Shown: piece after piece, positions 1-9,001 of the stretch
Layout of the letters: each line of letters opens with the position of its first letter
Numbering within the stretch: position 1 is the stretch's first letter
DNA from: Ww85 sp963745765
GTDB lineage: Bacteria; Desulfobacterota; Desulfobulbia; Desulfobulbales; Desulfocapsaceae
NCBI GenBank assembly: GCA_963745765.1
Contig: CAVUYQ010000023.1
Location: forward strand, 1-64,000
DNA: 64,000 bases
Direction: 5' to 3'
Position numbers and translations under genes: made by a program
Notes under the pieces: generated by a model
The model's database searches: none
Seen by the model: only the letters and a program-made list of their open reading frames with translations
Told to the model about the DNA's origin: nothing

Positions 1-481
1 CTGCCAGTGCATCTTATCCCGCTGATGATGGCCGAGAAAGCTGGCGTTGAAATGCGTATGGTGCAGGTTGGCGGCGGGGCCAAGCGCCTTGCATCGATTT
101 TGGGCGGGCACACCAGACGTGGCGCTCTTCTCGGTTCAGGAACTCATAAGTACGAACCAGCCGGACTGCTGCCCCTCAACTTGTTCTCCAAGCAACGAAA
201 TGCGTGTTGCTTGACGTCCCGACGGCAATTGAGAACGGGGTGAACGTGGTTGCTACTGATGGCCGTATCTGGATCGCTCCAAAGGGGCACCGCAAGATCG
301 CATCGACATCCTGATCGGCGCTTTTAAGGCGGCGATGGAAACCTCCGACGTCAAGAAGACCTTGGAGGGATACGGCATCAATCCCAGCTTCATCGATCCC
401 GGTGACATCGTGTTGGAACTCAACCGCGTGCGTGACGAGTTTACCCCGCTAAACCCCAAAGCCCGCGCGCTCAAGAAGTGA
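1..481 (+). pseudogene. tctC: TctC-family substrate-binding protein, 3' part, frameshifted
   Basis: This is the C-terminal part of a tripartite tricarboxylate transporter periplasmic binding protein; its start lies outside the window. Joining frames gives a TctC-like reading: GGAKRLASILGGHT, then DVALFSVQEL, then KYEPAGLLPLNLFSKQRNA, then VLLDVPTAIENGVNVVATDG, then IDILIGAFKAAM and a natural C-terminus ending in ARALKK at 481. Four frame changes are needed, near 110, 150, 203 and 281, and several fall in short runs of A or G. It heads the order tctC-tctB-tctA. Either the gene is decaying or the sequence quality is poor here; I cannot tell which. Family assignment is fairly secure, the substrate is unknown. 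Confidence 0.72.
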
Positions 482-604
482 GTGGTTGAACGCTAGGAAG
501 AGATTAAATCGGGCCAAGATACCGTGGGTGTCTTTCCGGTTCTGTCTACCGGCTAGAGTCGCGATTCAGGTGTTTGATGGAGTGCGATCACAAAGGAGAC
601 TGAC

Positions 605-1079
605 ATGAAATCCGAGTCCGCCCGCCCGATCGAAGACATCTTAGTTGCTATCGTCCTTTTTGCACTGTGTGGTCTGATTTGGTGGGCGGCGCAGGACATC
701 GCGCCGCCATTTTTCGACCCCCTGGGCTCAGCAGCTGTGCCGAAAGCGCTGGCCATCGTTATCTCGGTCTCAGTTTTCTGGTTCTGGTTCGTGCTGTGCA
801 AGTGCTTCGGCGGCGGCAGCCAGCGGCAGCGACGGCACCATTTCGAGTCGCCCGGGGATCGCCTTCGCCATCTTGGCGCTCACGTTGTTGTACACGGGCC
901 TTATGGATTTCGGGGTTCTGGGATTTCGCTCGGCAACCGTGGGCTTCATATTTGCAGCCGGGACCCTGCTGGGGCGGTTTGATCGACGTACAATGAAGAT
1001 CAGCGCTGTGTTGGCTGTTTTCCTGGGATTCAGCTGCGACTATTGGTTCAGACACGTTTTTTACATCGATTTGCCGTAA
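605..1079 (+). pseudogene. tctB: TctB-family small membrane subunit, one frameshift
   Basis: This encodes the small four-helix membrane subunit of a tripartite tricarboxylate transporter. The start at 605 has a good ribosome site (AAGGAGACTGAC before ATG). The first frame reads MKSESARPIEDILVAIVLFA with hydrophobic helices up to about 800. The second frame, from about 801, reads IAFAILALTLLYTGLMDFGV and continues to the stop at 1079. The reading therefore needs one extra-base frameshift near 795-805. Position between tctC and tctA fits the usual gene order. Without the frameshift the product would be about 158 residues, normal for TctB. Confidence 0.68.
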
Positions 1080-1115
1080 CTGATATCAAGCCGAGCGGTT
1101 ACCTGTCGAGGAGCC

Positions 1116-2661
1116 ATGAACGAGCTTTTTAATGCCATTCTCTATATCCTGACGCCCTGGCCCTTCTTCTGGGTCTTGGTGGGCGTTGTTTCGGGAATCT
1201 CTTTGGAGCAATCCCCGGGCTGTCTGGGGGAATGCTCATCGTCCTGGTAATGCCGCTTACATTCTACATGGACAGTACGTTCGCCCTCATCATGATGATC
1301 GGCATCTACGTGGGATCGGTCAGCGGCGGACTCATCAGCGCAACGCTCCTGCGCATGCCAGGTACGCCTTCGTCGATAATGACTACCTTCGATGGATATC
1401 CAATGGCGCAGGCCGGGAAGCCACTGCGTGCTTTGGGTCTGGGCATTTCGTCCTCGCTGTTCGGCGGCTTGGTGGCCGGATTCTTTCTCGTGGTACTGTC
1501 GCCGCCACTGTCGCGTTGGGCTACCACGTTCGGGCCGTGGGAGTACTTCTCGTTGGTGCTCATGGCCCTTGTGCTGATCGCTACGATCAGTCACGGTTCC
1601 ATGATCAAGGGGCTCCTAGCCGGGGCCATCGGCCTCATGGCAGCTATGCCGGGGCTCAACGAATCAGATGGCCAGTTAAGGCTGACCTTCGGTATCAACC
1701 AGATGGACGCCGGATTCGGGTTGCTGCCAGTTCTGCTTGGCGTATTCGTAATGAGCCAGATCATCAAGGACAGCCTAGAAATCGAGCGCAAAAGCGTTTC
1801 CTTATCGCTTGGCTCCGGGTCGGCTTTTTTGCGTCTCGGGGACCTGCGACGGCATTGGGTGAACATTCTGCGTTCATCCGTCATCGGAACCTGGATCGGC
1901 ATCCTACCAGGTGTCGGGGCGAGCATTGCGTCGATGGTGGCCTATGGAGTTGCCCGCAGCGTCTCAAAAACGCCTAAGAAGTTCGGGACCGGCTGCGAGG
2001 AGGGGATCGTCGCCTCAAGATCCGCCAACAACGCTAACGTCGGTGGCGCCTTGATTCCTCTGGTTACTTTGGGAATTCCCGGAAGTCCGATGGACGCCTT
2101 TCTGCTCGGTGCGCTGATTCTCCATAACATACAGCCGGGGCCGCTCCTGTTCCAAACAAATGGGGCCTTCGTCTGGGCGATGATCGCGGCCTACCTGGTC
2201 AGCAACATCATGATGTACTTAGTGATGGCCTCGACGTTGCGCCTGACTGCCCGCGTCATCAACGTTAACCGGGCCTATCTACTTCCGGTGGTCTTTTTGT
2301 TCTGCGTCATGGGGTATTCGCGCTGAGCAGCCGAATGTTCGACGTGTGGGTGGTGATCGGCTTTGGGGTGGTGGGTTTCCTGATGGAGCGAATCGGAATT
2401 CCACTGGGCCCGTTCGTTATCGGCTTCGTGTTGGCGAGAGTCCTCGAGGGCGAAGTTCGATCCGGTCTGATGTCGTCAGGGGGAACGTATCTTCCTCTCA
2501 TTACACGGCCAATAGCGCTCACATTCACCATCGTGTCGATTCTGGTCCTTGTCTATCCGCTGATCGCTCAGTGGAGAAGGCACAGGAGGGTGGGAAAGCC
2601 GAACGCTGACGGCCCGGAACCAAAATCTGAGCCGGAAAACCGGAACTCGGATAAAACATGA
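1116..2661 (+). pseudogene. tctA: TctA-family large membrane subunit, two frameshifts
   Basis: This is the large permease subunit of the tripartite tricarboxylate transporter. The start MNELFNAILYILTPWPFFWV at 1116 follows GAGGAG. One missing base near 1198 shifts the frame into FGAIPGLSGGMLIVLVMPLT, a signature region of TctA. A second missing base in the G run near 2311 joins CVMG to VFALSSRMFDVWVVIGFGVV, again typical of TctA. The restored protein would be about 515 residues, the normal length. The C-terminal tail is charged (EPKSEPENRNSDKT). The gene is followed 125 bp later by the intact sulfatase, suggesting uptake of a compound that the sulfatase then handles. Confidence 0.75.
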
Positions 2662-2786
2662 TACATTGCCACCTGCGGGGGACGTGACACCGTGCTGAAC
2701 AAGGGATCGTTCGAATACACGCCTGCGCCGGGCGAGGCAGGTGTCTTCAAATCTAAACTGATGGCGCTCTGAAGGAGCTCGATTTC

Positions 2787-4247
2787 ATGAAACCAACTAA
2801 TTTCCTTTTCTTGATGTCCGATGAACACAGTAAGCGTGTCACTGGATGCTATGGCAATAACATCATTCAAACGCCTGCCATAGATTCCTTGGCGGCGCGC
2901 GGTACGCGGTTCGACGCCGCCTATACGCCATGCCCTATCTGCGTGCCGGCACGAAGTTCAGTGCAAACGGGGATGTATGTTCATCAGAATAGGTGCTGGT
3001 CGAATGGTGAACCATACCGGGGCAGGGAACATGCACTAAGCTGGGGACACCGCCTGCGCGACCTCGGCCACCGCGTCGTGTCGGTGGGCAAGCTGCATCT
3101 GCGTCAAACCGAAGATGACAACGGGTTCGATACGGAAATCATTCCCATGCATATAGTGGATGGGATTGGTGATGTGCATGGCTGCATCCGCACACCGCCG
3201 CCTCGTCGGAATTCCATTCGGTTGCTGGCCGATCAGGTCGGATACGGCACATCGCATTACACACGCTATGACGAAGACATTACACGCCATGCTTGCCAGT
3301 GGCTCCGTGAGGACGGCTCCGAAGCCGAAAAGCCGTGGGTCTTGTTTGTGTCGTGGGTTCGCCCTCATTTTCCTTTGATCGGGCCGGAGAAATACCGAGA
3401 GCGTTATCCCGCAGACACAATGCCGATGCCTTTTGGGACCGGCGAAGAAGATCGACAAACACATCCGTCCATGATGTCGTTGCGCAGCCTGCAGGATTAC
3501 GACGATTATTTTGAAGATGATGCCCAGCGTCGCCGTGCCCTTTCGGCCTACTACGGTATGGTCAACAGCGTCGACGATCAGGTTGGCGAAGTGCTAGCGA
3601 CACTGAAGGAACTGGGGCTCGAAAAGAATACCCGAATCATTTACACGGCCGATCACGGCGATAATCTGGGAAATCGGGGATTTTGGGGCAAGTCAACAAT
3701 GTTTGAGGATAGCGCCGGTATTCCGCTTATCATGGCCGGGCCGGATATTCCGGAAAACGCTTCTACGGATACACCGGTCAATCTGATTGATCTCTATCAA
3801 ACCTTCATCGAGGGCACTGGCCACAACCTGACAGCCAAAGAACTCGACGAACTACCGGGGCATAATTTGATACGCATCGCCAACGGCGAAGCGCCGGAGC
3901 GAGTCGTTCTCAGTGAGTACCATGCTGTAGCTGCTGACACCGGTGTCTTTATGATCCGTAACGGCAATTGGAAGTACATTTATTTTGCCGGGCAGGTTCC
4001 TCAACTTTTTGATCTCGATGCCGATCCCTTGGAACTTAGAGACCTCGGCACCGATCCGGCATATGCTGAGATCGTTGCTGCATGCGAGGAGAAACTTCGT
4101 GCGCTGCTCGATCCCGATGCCGTGAATGCCCAGGCATTTGCCGATCAAGCGGCGCTGCTCGATCACCACGGTGGCGTTCAAGCAGTTCTCGAAGGAGGAC
4201 AGTTCCCCCATACACCGGCGCCAGGTGAAAAGATAACGATCCGTTAG
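2787..4247 (+). CDS. Cys-type sulfatase, choline-sulfatase/arylsulfatase-like
   Basis: This is a 486-residue sulfatase of the alkaline-phosphatase superfamily that would hydrolyse a sulfate ester. The modified-residue motif C-V-P-A-R lies at residues 52-56; Cys52 would be turned into formylglycine. Metal ligands fit the family: Asp12 in LMSDEH and the DHGDNLG segment, with a later GKSTMFED. No signal peptide is seen, so it is probably cytoplasmic, consistent with a dedicated importer upstream. The start has GAAGGAG about 10 nt upstream. It is the only undamaged gene in the 1-5574 block. The downstream radical SAM gene encodes the matching anaerobic maturase. The real substrate is unknown. Confidence 0.85.
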   Translation: MKPTNFLFLMSDEHSKRVTGCYGNNIIQTPAIDSLAARGTRFDAAYTPCPICVPARSSVQTGMYVHQNRCWSNGEPYRGREHALSWGHRLRDLGHRVVSVGKLHLRQTEDDNGFDTEIIPMHIVDGIGDVHGCIRTPPPRRNSIRLLADQVGYGTSHYTRYDEDITRHACQWLREDGSEAEKPWVLFVSWVRPHFPLIGPEKYRERYPADTMPMPFGTGEEDRQTHPSMMSLRSLQDYDDYFEDDAQRRRALSAYYGMVNSVDDQVGEVLATLKELGLEKNTRIIYTADHGDNLGNRGFWGKSTMFEDSAGIPLIMAGPDIPENASTDTPVNLIDLYQTFIEGTGHNLTAKELDELPGHNLIRIANGEAPERVVLSEYHAVAADTGVFMIRNGNWKYIYFAGQVPQLFDLDADPLELRDLGTDPAYAEIVAACEEKLRALLDPDAVNAQAFADQAALLDHHGGVQAVLEGGQFPHTPAPGEKITIR

Positions 4248-4357
4248 CGGAAAAGGTTAATGATGCTGCATACCTTTTTGAGGGCATCTTCTCAAGCCTA
4301 GTATAGCTTTAGCTCCTTTTCTTAGAAAATGGATTTAAATGGCACCCAATAACCATT

Positions 4358-5574
4358 ATGCAGGCATTTTCATTACTGATTAAACCCGCCTCAGCCGATT
4401 GTAACCTGAGGTGTACCTACTGTTTTTATCTCGCTAAATGTCGGATGTATCCGCTGCTAGAGGTGCATCGGATGGATAATGTTGCGCTTGAGCGAACGAT
4501 CTCATCATATATGAAAACCGATCAACAGATATACACATTTGCTTGGCAAGGTGGTGAACCAACATTAATAGGAATCGATTTTTTCAAATACGCAGTTTCC
4601 ATTCAAAACTCCTGTTTAAAACCAGGCAAACAGGTCACAAATGGAATTCAGACCAATGGAACTCTTTTGAATGATAATTGGGCTCGTTTTTTTTCACGAA
4701 ACTCTTTTCTCGTTGGGGTCAGCCTTGATGGCCCGGAAAAAGTCCACAATATTTGCCGTACATCCAGCAACGGAAAAGGTAGTTATTCTTCTGTGATTAG
4801 AGGTATTGAATGCTTGAAGCGCTTCAAGACCGAATTCAACATCCTCACACTTGTAAGCCAGGCAAACGTTCATAATCCATTGGAAATATATCGTTTCCTC
4901 CGCGATGAGATGAAATGTTTGTATCATCAATACATAGAGTGCGTGGAGTTTGACCAGACCGGTAAACAAACAGAATTCTCCATCAAAGCTCAGCAGTGGG
5001 GTGATTTTCTTTGTACCCTTTTTGATGAGTGGATTAACAACGACACAAACCCGGTGTCAGTCAGGTTGTTCGATTCTATAATGAGCACCTTGATTAAAGA
5101 GACACCAACTCTGTGCTCTTTTAGCAGAGATTGCCGACATTATCTGGTGGTGGAACACAATGGCGATGTGTATCCCTGTGATTTCTATGTTGAAGAGAAC
5201 CTGAAGCTCGGTAACATCACAGAAGACAATTGGTCAACCTTCCTGTCATCACCAACATATGAGATGTTTGGTAACAGGAAGGGGCACTATGATCATGAGT
5301 GCAACAATGCCCATATGTAGTGGTTTCCGCCGGTGATTGTCAAAAAAATAGATTGACTAGAGGCGCCAATCCGCACTCGAAAAGTGTATTATGTGAAGGT
5401 TGGAGACAATTCTACGATCACTCCATGCCTTCGTTTAGAAAACTGGTTAAAAAGCTGGAACAAAAACAGAAAAGGAAGAGCCAGCCTCTTTCCCCATCAA
5501 GACCAATCGGGCGGAATAATCTATGTCCATGCGGGAGCGGCAAAAAATACAAGAAGTGTTGTATGAAAAACTAA
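4358..5574 (+). pseudogene. Anaerobic sulfatase-maturing radical SAM enzyme with SEC-C tail, one frameshift
   Basis: This is an anaerobic sulfatase-maturing enzyme (anSME), a radical SAM protein that oxidises the sulfatase cysteine to formylglycine. The cluster motif is C15-x3-C19-x2-C22 in PASADCNLRCTYCFYL, followed by WQGGEPTL and VSLDGP. At 5302 one base appears missing: restoring it gives E-C-x-Q-C-P, the expected C-x2-C of the C-terminal SPASM-like cluster region. The second frame then reads LTRGANPHSKSVLCEGWRQF and ends with a SEC-C zinc motif (CPCGSGKKYKKCC). Where the family usually has a Cys in this segment (FxCxGGC), Ser is present in VVSAGDC. As written, translation stops at 5320, losing the auxiliary cluster region. 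Confidence 0.75.
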
Positions 5575-5934
5575 GTTTATCTTTCTAAATGGCAGAGATG
5601 CCATGTGGAAACGTCTAGTTCCTCATATTAGTCAATAACTTTAAGTTCTTCCTGATAGTGTGTTCGCAGCAACTTAGGCTTAGCCTTTACATTGCCATAT
5701 CGAAGGTCTACAATCCTGCATTTCCCTTCAGCTTTAGGTGTTTCCTGTTAACCTTCTCAACTCAATCTGCCTAAAGTACCTATCAACCATTAGCACCATA
5801 TACGACATTGTTGCGTAATTTCCTCAACGCGATCAAAAATGTTTTGACTGAAATCGAATATCGGGATGTAGATTCGGATACAACATTTGGAACAATTTTC
5901 GGAAACTCAGATTTGACTCAGACACACAAAAAAT
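5575..5934. other. Gene-free AT-rich stretch
   Basis: This 360 bp region lies between the maturase and the tRNA-Leu terminator. I find no convincing ORF, tRNA or repeat in it. It may contain the boundary between the acquired block and the core glycolysis operon. Confidence 0.5.
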
Positions 5935-5970
5935 AAATGCCCGTAACTATTTAAAGTTACAGGCATTTTA
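5935..5970 (-). terminator. Rho-independent terminator of the gap-secG-tRNA-Leu transcript
   Basis: The stem TGCCCGTAAC / GTTACAGGCA (5938-5947 with 5956-5965) has one mismatch and an 8-nt loop. Read on the minus strand it is followed by a T-rich run (ATTTATTTTTT). It lies 7 nt after the tRNA 3' end. Confidence 0.8.
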
Positions 5971-5976
5971 TCTAAA

Positions 5977-6062
5977 TGGTGCCGAAGGCGAGACTCGAAC
6001 TCGCACGACCGTGGGCCGCTACCCCCTCAAGATAGTGTGTCTACCAATTCCACCACTTCGGC
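5977..6062 (-). tRNA. tRNA-Leu (anticodon GAG)
   Basis: On the minus strand the gene begins GCCGAAG and ends CTTCGGC-A-CCA, with CCA encoded. The anticodon stem CTATC/GGTAG encloses the loop TTGAGGG, so the anticodon is GAG. A long variable arm and the GTTCGAGTC T-loop support class II tRNA-Leu. It lies 17 nt downstream of secG, the same secG-tRNA-Leu(GAG) order known in Escherichia coli (secG-leuU). Its 3' end faces the putative island. Confidence 0.95.
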
Positions 6063-6078
6063 ACTATATAATGAACTG

Positions 6079-6474
6079 CTATTTTACTGCCTTCTCACCC
6101 TGAGCCGGCTTGCTATCCTGCATTGCAGCCGCAGATTCAGATTCAGATTCAGCAGGGGCAACCAGCTTAGCTTCCGGCTGAGTCGTTGTCGCTGTCTCAA
6201 CTGCAGGCTTATCAGCACTGAGCTTACTCATGACGGAACCTGTCCCGTTATGTGAAGAGATATAGGCCAGCATAACGGAGGTGACCATGAAGATCACCGC
6301 CGAAAAGGTCGTAATCTTATTCAACAGAGGCAGCGGGCCTTCAGTACCGAACAACGACTGGCTTGATCCGCCAAAGGTTGCACCGATATCAGCCCCTTTG
6401 CCATGCTGCAGAAGCACGATGCCGATCAGAAACAGGCACACGGTAACATGAACGATGATTAACAGGGTTTCCAT
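6079..6474 (-). CDS. secG: Protein translocase subunit SecG
   Basis: This is the SecG subunit of the SecYEG translocon in the inner membrane, 131 residues. It starts METLLIIVHVTVCLFLIGIV, with the first helix, then the conserved QHGKGADIGATFGGSSQSLF loop and a second helix around TFSAVIFMVTSVMLAYI. The C-terminal 50 residues are a low-complexity Ala/Glu/Ser tail (ESESESAA type). It is 8 bp from tpiA and closes the glycolytic operon just before tRNA-Leu. The tail is longer than in short SecG proteins but common in Proteobacteria. Confidence 0.93.
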   Translation of the reverse strand: METLLIIVHVTVCLFLIGIVLLQHGKGADIGATFGGSSQSLFGTEGPLPLLNKITTFSAVIFMVTSVMLAYISSHNGTGSVMSKLSADKPAVETATTTQPEAKLVAPAESESESAAAMQDSKPAQGEKAVK

Positions 6475-6482
6475 CTATTTGA

Positions 6483-7244
6483 CTACTCTTGCTCAAAATT
6501 AATAATCCGCCCGAATGACGCAGCATCAAGGGCGGCACCACCAACCAGGGCGCCATCAATGTCCGGCTGAGCCATCAGCTCATCAATATTGGTCGGTTTG
6601 ACCGAGCCACCATACAATATTCTCACTTGATCAGCAACATCTTTTTCATAGAGTTCCGACAACAGACCGCGGATAAAACCATGTGTTTCCTGCGCCTGTT
6701 CCTTTGAAGCGGTCCTGCCGGTCCCGATTGCCCAAACCGGCTCATAGGCAAGCACCAGCCGAACCATATCTACGCCATTTACTCCGGTCAGGCCAACCCT
6801 GACCTGTTTTTCAAGGACCTCGAAGGCTTTACCCGCCTCCCGCTCATCGAGAGTCTCACCGACACAGAGAATCACCAGCAGACCAAATCTCAGGGCTCCG
6901 GTAACTCGCTGATTAATCAGCGCATCACTTTCCCCGAAGATCTGTCGCCGCTCAGAGTGACCGACAATTGCGGCACGCGCTCCCGCATCCTTGAGCATAC
7001 CGGGAGAAATCTCACCGGTAAAGGCACCCTGCTCTTCCCAGCAGACATTTTGCCCGGAAAGAATAATATCCGAGCCCGCTATCGCCTGTGATACCGCGCT
7101 CAATGCCGTGAACGGCGGCGCCAGCAGAACGTCCCTGTCACCCGCCTTTCCGCAGGATGCGGCAACAGCTGATGCCAGCGTCCGCGCCTCGCTCTGTGTG
7201 GTATGCATCTTCCAATTTCCAGCCATCAACGCCCTTCTCTGCAT
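6483..7244 (-). CDS. tpiA: Triosephosphate isomerase
   Basis: This 253-residue TIM-barrel enzyme interconverts dihydroxyacetone phosphate and glyceraldehyde 3-phosphate. Catalytic residues are visible: Lys in AGNWKMH near the N-terminus, His in IVGHSERR, and Glu in LAYEPVWAIGTG, and the phosphate-binding loop occurs in ILYGGSVKP. Length is normal. The start has GAGGAG about 7 nt upstream. It follows pgk and precedes secG on the same strand, and shares their transcript by spacing. A copy of the GAATAACCTGATTATTC-type palindrome lies 27-49 bp upstream of the start. Confidence 0.97.
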   Translation of the reverse strand: MQRRALMAGNWKMHTTQSEARTLASAVAASCGKAGDRDVLLAPPFTALSAVSQAIAGSDIILSGQNVCWEEQGAFTGEISPGMLKDAGARAAIVGHSERRQIFGESDALINQRVTGALRFGLLVILCVGETLDEREAGKAFEVLEKQVRVGLTGVNGVDMVRLVLAYEPVWAIGTGRTASKEQAQETHGFIRGLLSELYEKDVADQVRILYGGSVKPTNIDELMAQPDIDGALVGGAALDAASFGRIINFEQE

Positions 7245-7270
7245 GTAACACTCCTCGTCTTTAAAGCCAC

Positions 7271-7293
7271 CCTGAATAAGCTGATTAGTCAGG
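7271..7293. repeat. Dispersed palindrome family B, copy between pgk and tpiA
   Basis: The sequence CCTGAATAA-GCTGA-TTAGTCAGG is a near-perfect inverted repeat with a 5-nt spacer. Similar copies occur near 8506, 20318, 52118 and 52815, with a half copy at 43011. It lies just upstream of the tpiA ribosome site. Confidence 0.55.
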
Positions 7294-7300
7294 ACGCCAT

Positions 7301-8476
7301 TTATTTCAGTGCCTCGACACCGGGCAGGCTCTTTCCTTCCATGAGCTCTAGAAAGGCTCCCCCTCCCGTCGACATATAACTGATACGATTACTCTCGCCT
7401 GCCAGTTTGACAGCAGCGTTCGTATCGCCGCCGCCGGTAATTGACAGAGCCTTGGATGCGGCAACAACATGACACAAATCCATGGTTCCCGTGGCAAACG
7501 GAGCCAATTCAAAGGCACCCATCGGCCCGTTCCAGACAATGGTCTTTGCGTCTTTCAAAGCCTGCTCAAATGTTTTGCCTGTCTGTGGGCCAATATCGAG
7601 CGCCATCCAGCCGGCGGGGATGGCATCATACGACACCTCTTTGACTTCTGCATCCGCAGAGAAACTCTCGGCAATAATAAAATCTCTCGGCAGGTACAAG
7701 GCAATACCCTTCTCCCCGGCCTTCGCCAGAAACTGTCTGGCCGCCGGCAATAAATCATCTTCTACCAAAGAAGTTCCCATGGCAACGCCCTGACTCTTCA
7801 AAAAGGTATTCGCCATAGCACCGCCGATAATCATACGATCAACCCGGCCAAGCATATTTTCCAGCGCGCCGAGTTTGGATGACACCTTTGCCCCGCCGAT
7901 AATGGCAACGAGCGGCCTGGCAGGCTCTTCCATAGCCTGGTGAAAGTAATCCATTTCTTTCTGCAGCAAAAACCCGGCGCCCCTGCTGGCAACACGTTCA
8001 GGGACTCCTGCCACTGAGGCGTGTGCCCGGTGTGAAACAGCAAAGGCATCATTGATATAGACGTCTGCAAGCCGGGCCAGACTGCTGGAAAAGTCAGCAT
8101 CGTTTGTTGTCTCCCCGTCATAAAAGCGCAGGTTTTCAAGCATGAGAACCTCACCGGCCCCCGTGACCTCAACCAGGCGCTCCACCTCCTCGCCAATGCA
8201 GTCCGGAGCCATCCTGACCGGACACTTCAGAAGCTGCGCCAGATGCAGAGCAACCGGAGCCAGGCTGAATTTTTCAACGCGCTGTCCCTTGGGTCTTCCC
8301 ATATGCGAGCAGATAACAAGCCTGCCCTGCTGTTCCCTGATATACCTCAGTGTCGGCAAGGCCATCTGCATCCGGATATCATCTGTTATATGCAGATTTT
8401 CATCCATCGGTACATTAAAATCAACCCGTACCAGGACCCGTTTGTTCTTCAGTTCCAGTTCCCTTACACTCTTCAT
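7301..8476 (-). CDS. pgk: Phosphoglycerate kinase
   Basis: This enzyme transfers phosphate from 1,3-bisphosphoglycerate to ADP in glycolysis. The ATG at 8476 is chosen because AGGAAGAG lies just before it and the protein then begins MKSVRELELKNKRVLVRVDF, as in the family; a GTG 30 nt upstream lacks such support. Conserved parts include RVDFNVP, the substrate loop around HMGRPKG, GGAKVSSKLG and the C-terminal ITGGGDT. Length is 391 residues, normal. The gene sits in the order gap-rimI-pgk-tpiA-secG. Confidence 0.97.
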   Translation of the reverse strand: MKSVRELELKNKRVLVRVDFNVPMDENLHITDDIRMQMALPTLRYIREQQGRLVICSHMGRPKGQRVEKFSLAPVALHLAQLLKCPVRMAPDCIGEEVERLVEVTGAGEVLMLENLRFYDGETTNDADFSSSLARLADVYINDAFAVSHRAHASVAGVPERVASRGAGFLLQKEMDYFHQAMEEPARPLVAIIGGAKVSSKLGALENMLGRVDRMIIGGAMANTFLKSQGVAMGTSLVEDDLLPAARQFLAKAGEKGIALYLPRDFIIAESFSADAEVKEVSYDAIPAGWMALDIGPQTGKTFEQALKDAKTIVWNGPMGAFELAPFATGTMDLCHVVAASKALSITGGGDTNAAVKLAGESNRISYMSTGGGAFLELMEGKSLPGVEALK

Positions 8477-8505
8477 TTCTCTTCCTGAGCTAAACGTTAG
8501 AACCA

Positions 8506-8530
8506 CCCTGAATAACCAAATAATTCAAGG
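8506..8530. repeat. Dispersed palindrome family B, copy upstream of pgk
   Basis: The sequence CCCTGAATAA-CCAAA-TAATTCAAGG is an imperfect inverted repeat with a 5-nt spacer, 30 bp upstream of the pgk start and overlapping the 3' end of rimI. It aligns with the copy at 20318-20334. Confidence 0.55.
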
Positions 8531-9001
8531 TTCCCTTGATTGGACAGTCAATGTTTTTCTCAACAGCAAGGCATCATCTTCAGGTTGAGTATAATATCTA
8601 ATGCGCCTCGCATGCTCTGTAAAGCCGACTTTTTCATAAAAGGATATTGCTGATTCGTTACGCGATCGAACTTCGAGAAAGAGGAGTCGCACAGCGGATT
8701 CGTGAAGCTGTTTTTCAAGGCATTCAAGCAGCCGGGTGGCTATTTTTTGTCGCCGGCTGTCAGCTTGAACCGCAATTTTCAATAATTCCGCTTCAATTCC
8801 GACAAAACGGGCACAGCACCAGCCTCGCACGGCGCTATAATTGCCGGCTATCAGCTGAATGCCGTCATGCCGGCCCAATTCCGACAGGATAAGTGATTCA
8901 TGCCAGGCGGAGGGTTCCCGACTTTCCAGATCCCGGATGGCCGTCAGGTCTTCTGCCGACATCCGGCGGATAGAAATAGTATCAGACCATGCTCTCTGCA
9001 A
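8525..9001 (-). CDS. rimI: RimI-like GNAT N-acetyltransferase
   Basis: This 158-residue GNAT protein resembles RimI, which acetylates the N-terminus of ribosomal protein S18. The acetyl-CoA loop is seen in VQADSRRQKIATRLLECLE, and the C-terminal part FLEVRSRNESAISFYEKVGF is typical of RimI. The best start is TTG at 9001, which overlaps the end of gap by 20 bp and suggests translational coupling; an ATG at 8962 would remove the first strand. Its place between gap and pgk is unusual and it may simply ride on the glycolytic transcript. The exact substrate is inferred only from similarity. Confidence 0.82.
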   Translation of the reverse strand: MQRAWSDTISIRRMSAEDLTAIRDLESREPSAWHESLILSELGRHDGIQLIAGNYSAVRGWCCARFVGIEAELLKIAVQADSRRQKIATRLLECLEKQLHESAVRLLFLEVRSRNESAISFYEKVGFTEHARRIRYYTQPEDDALLLRKTLTVQSREP

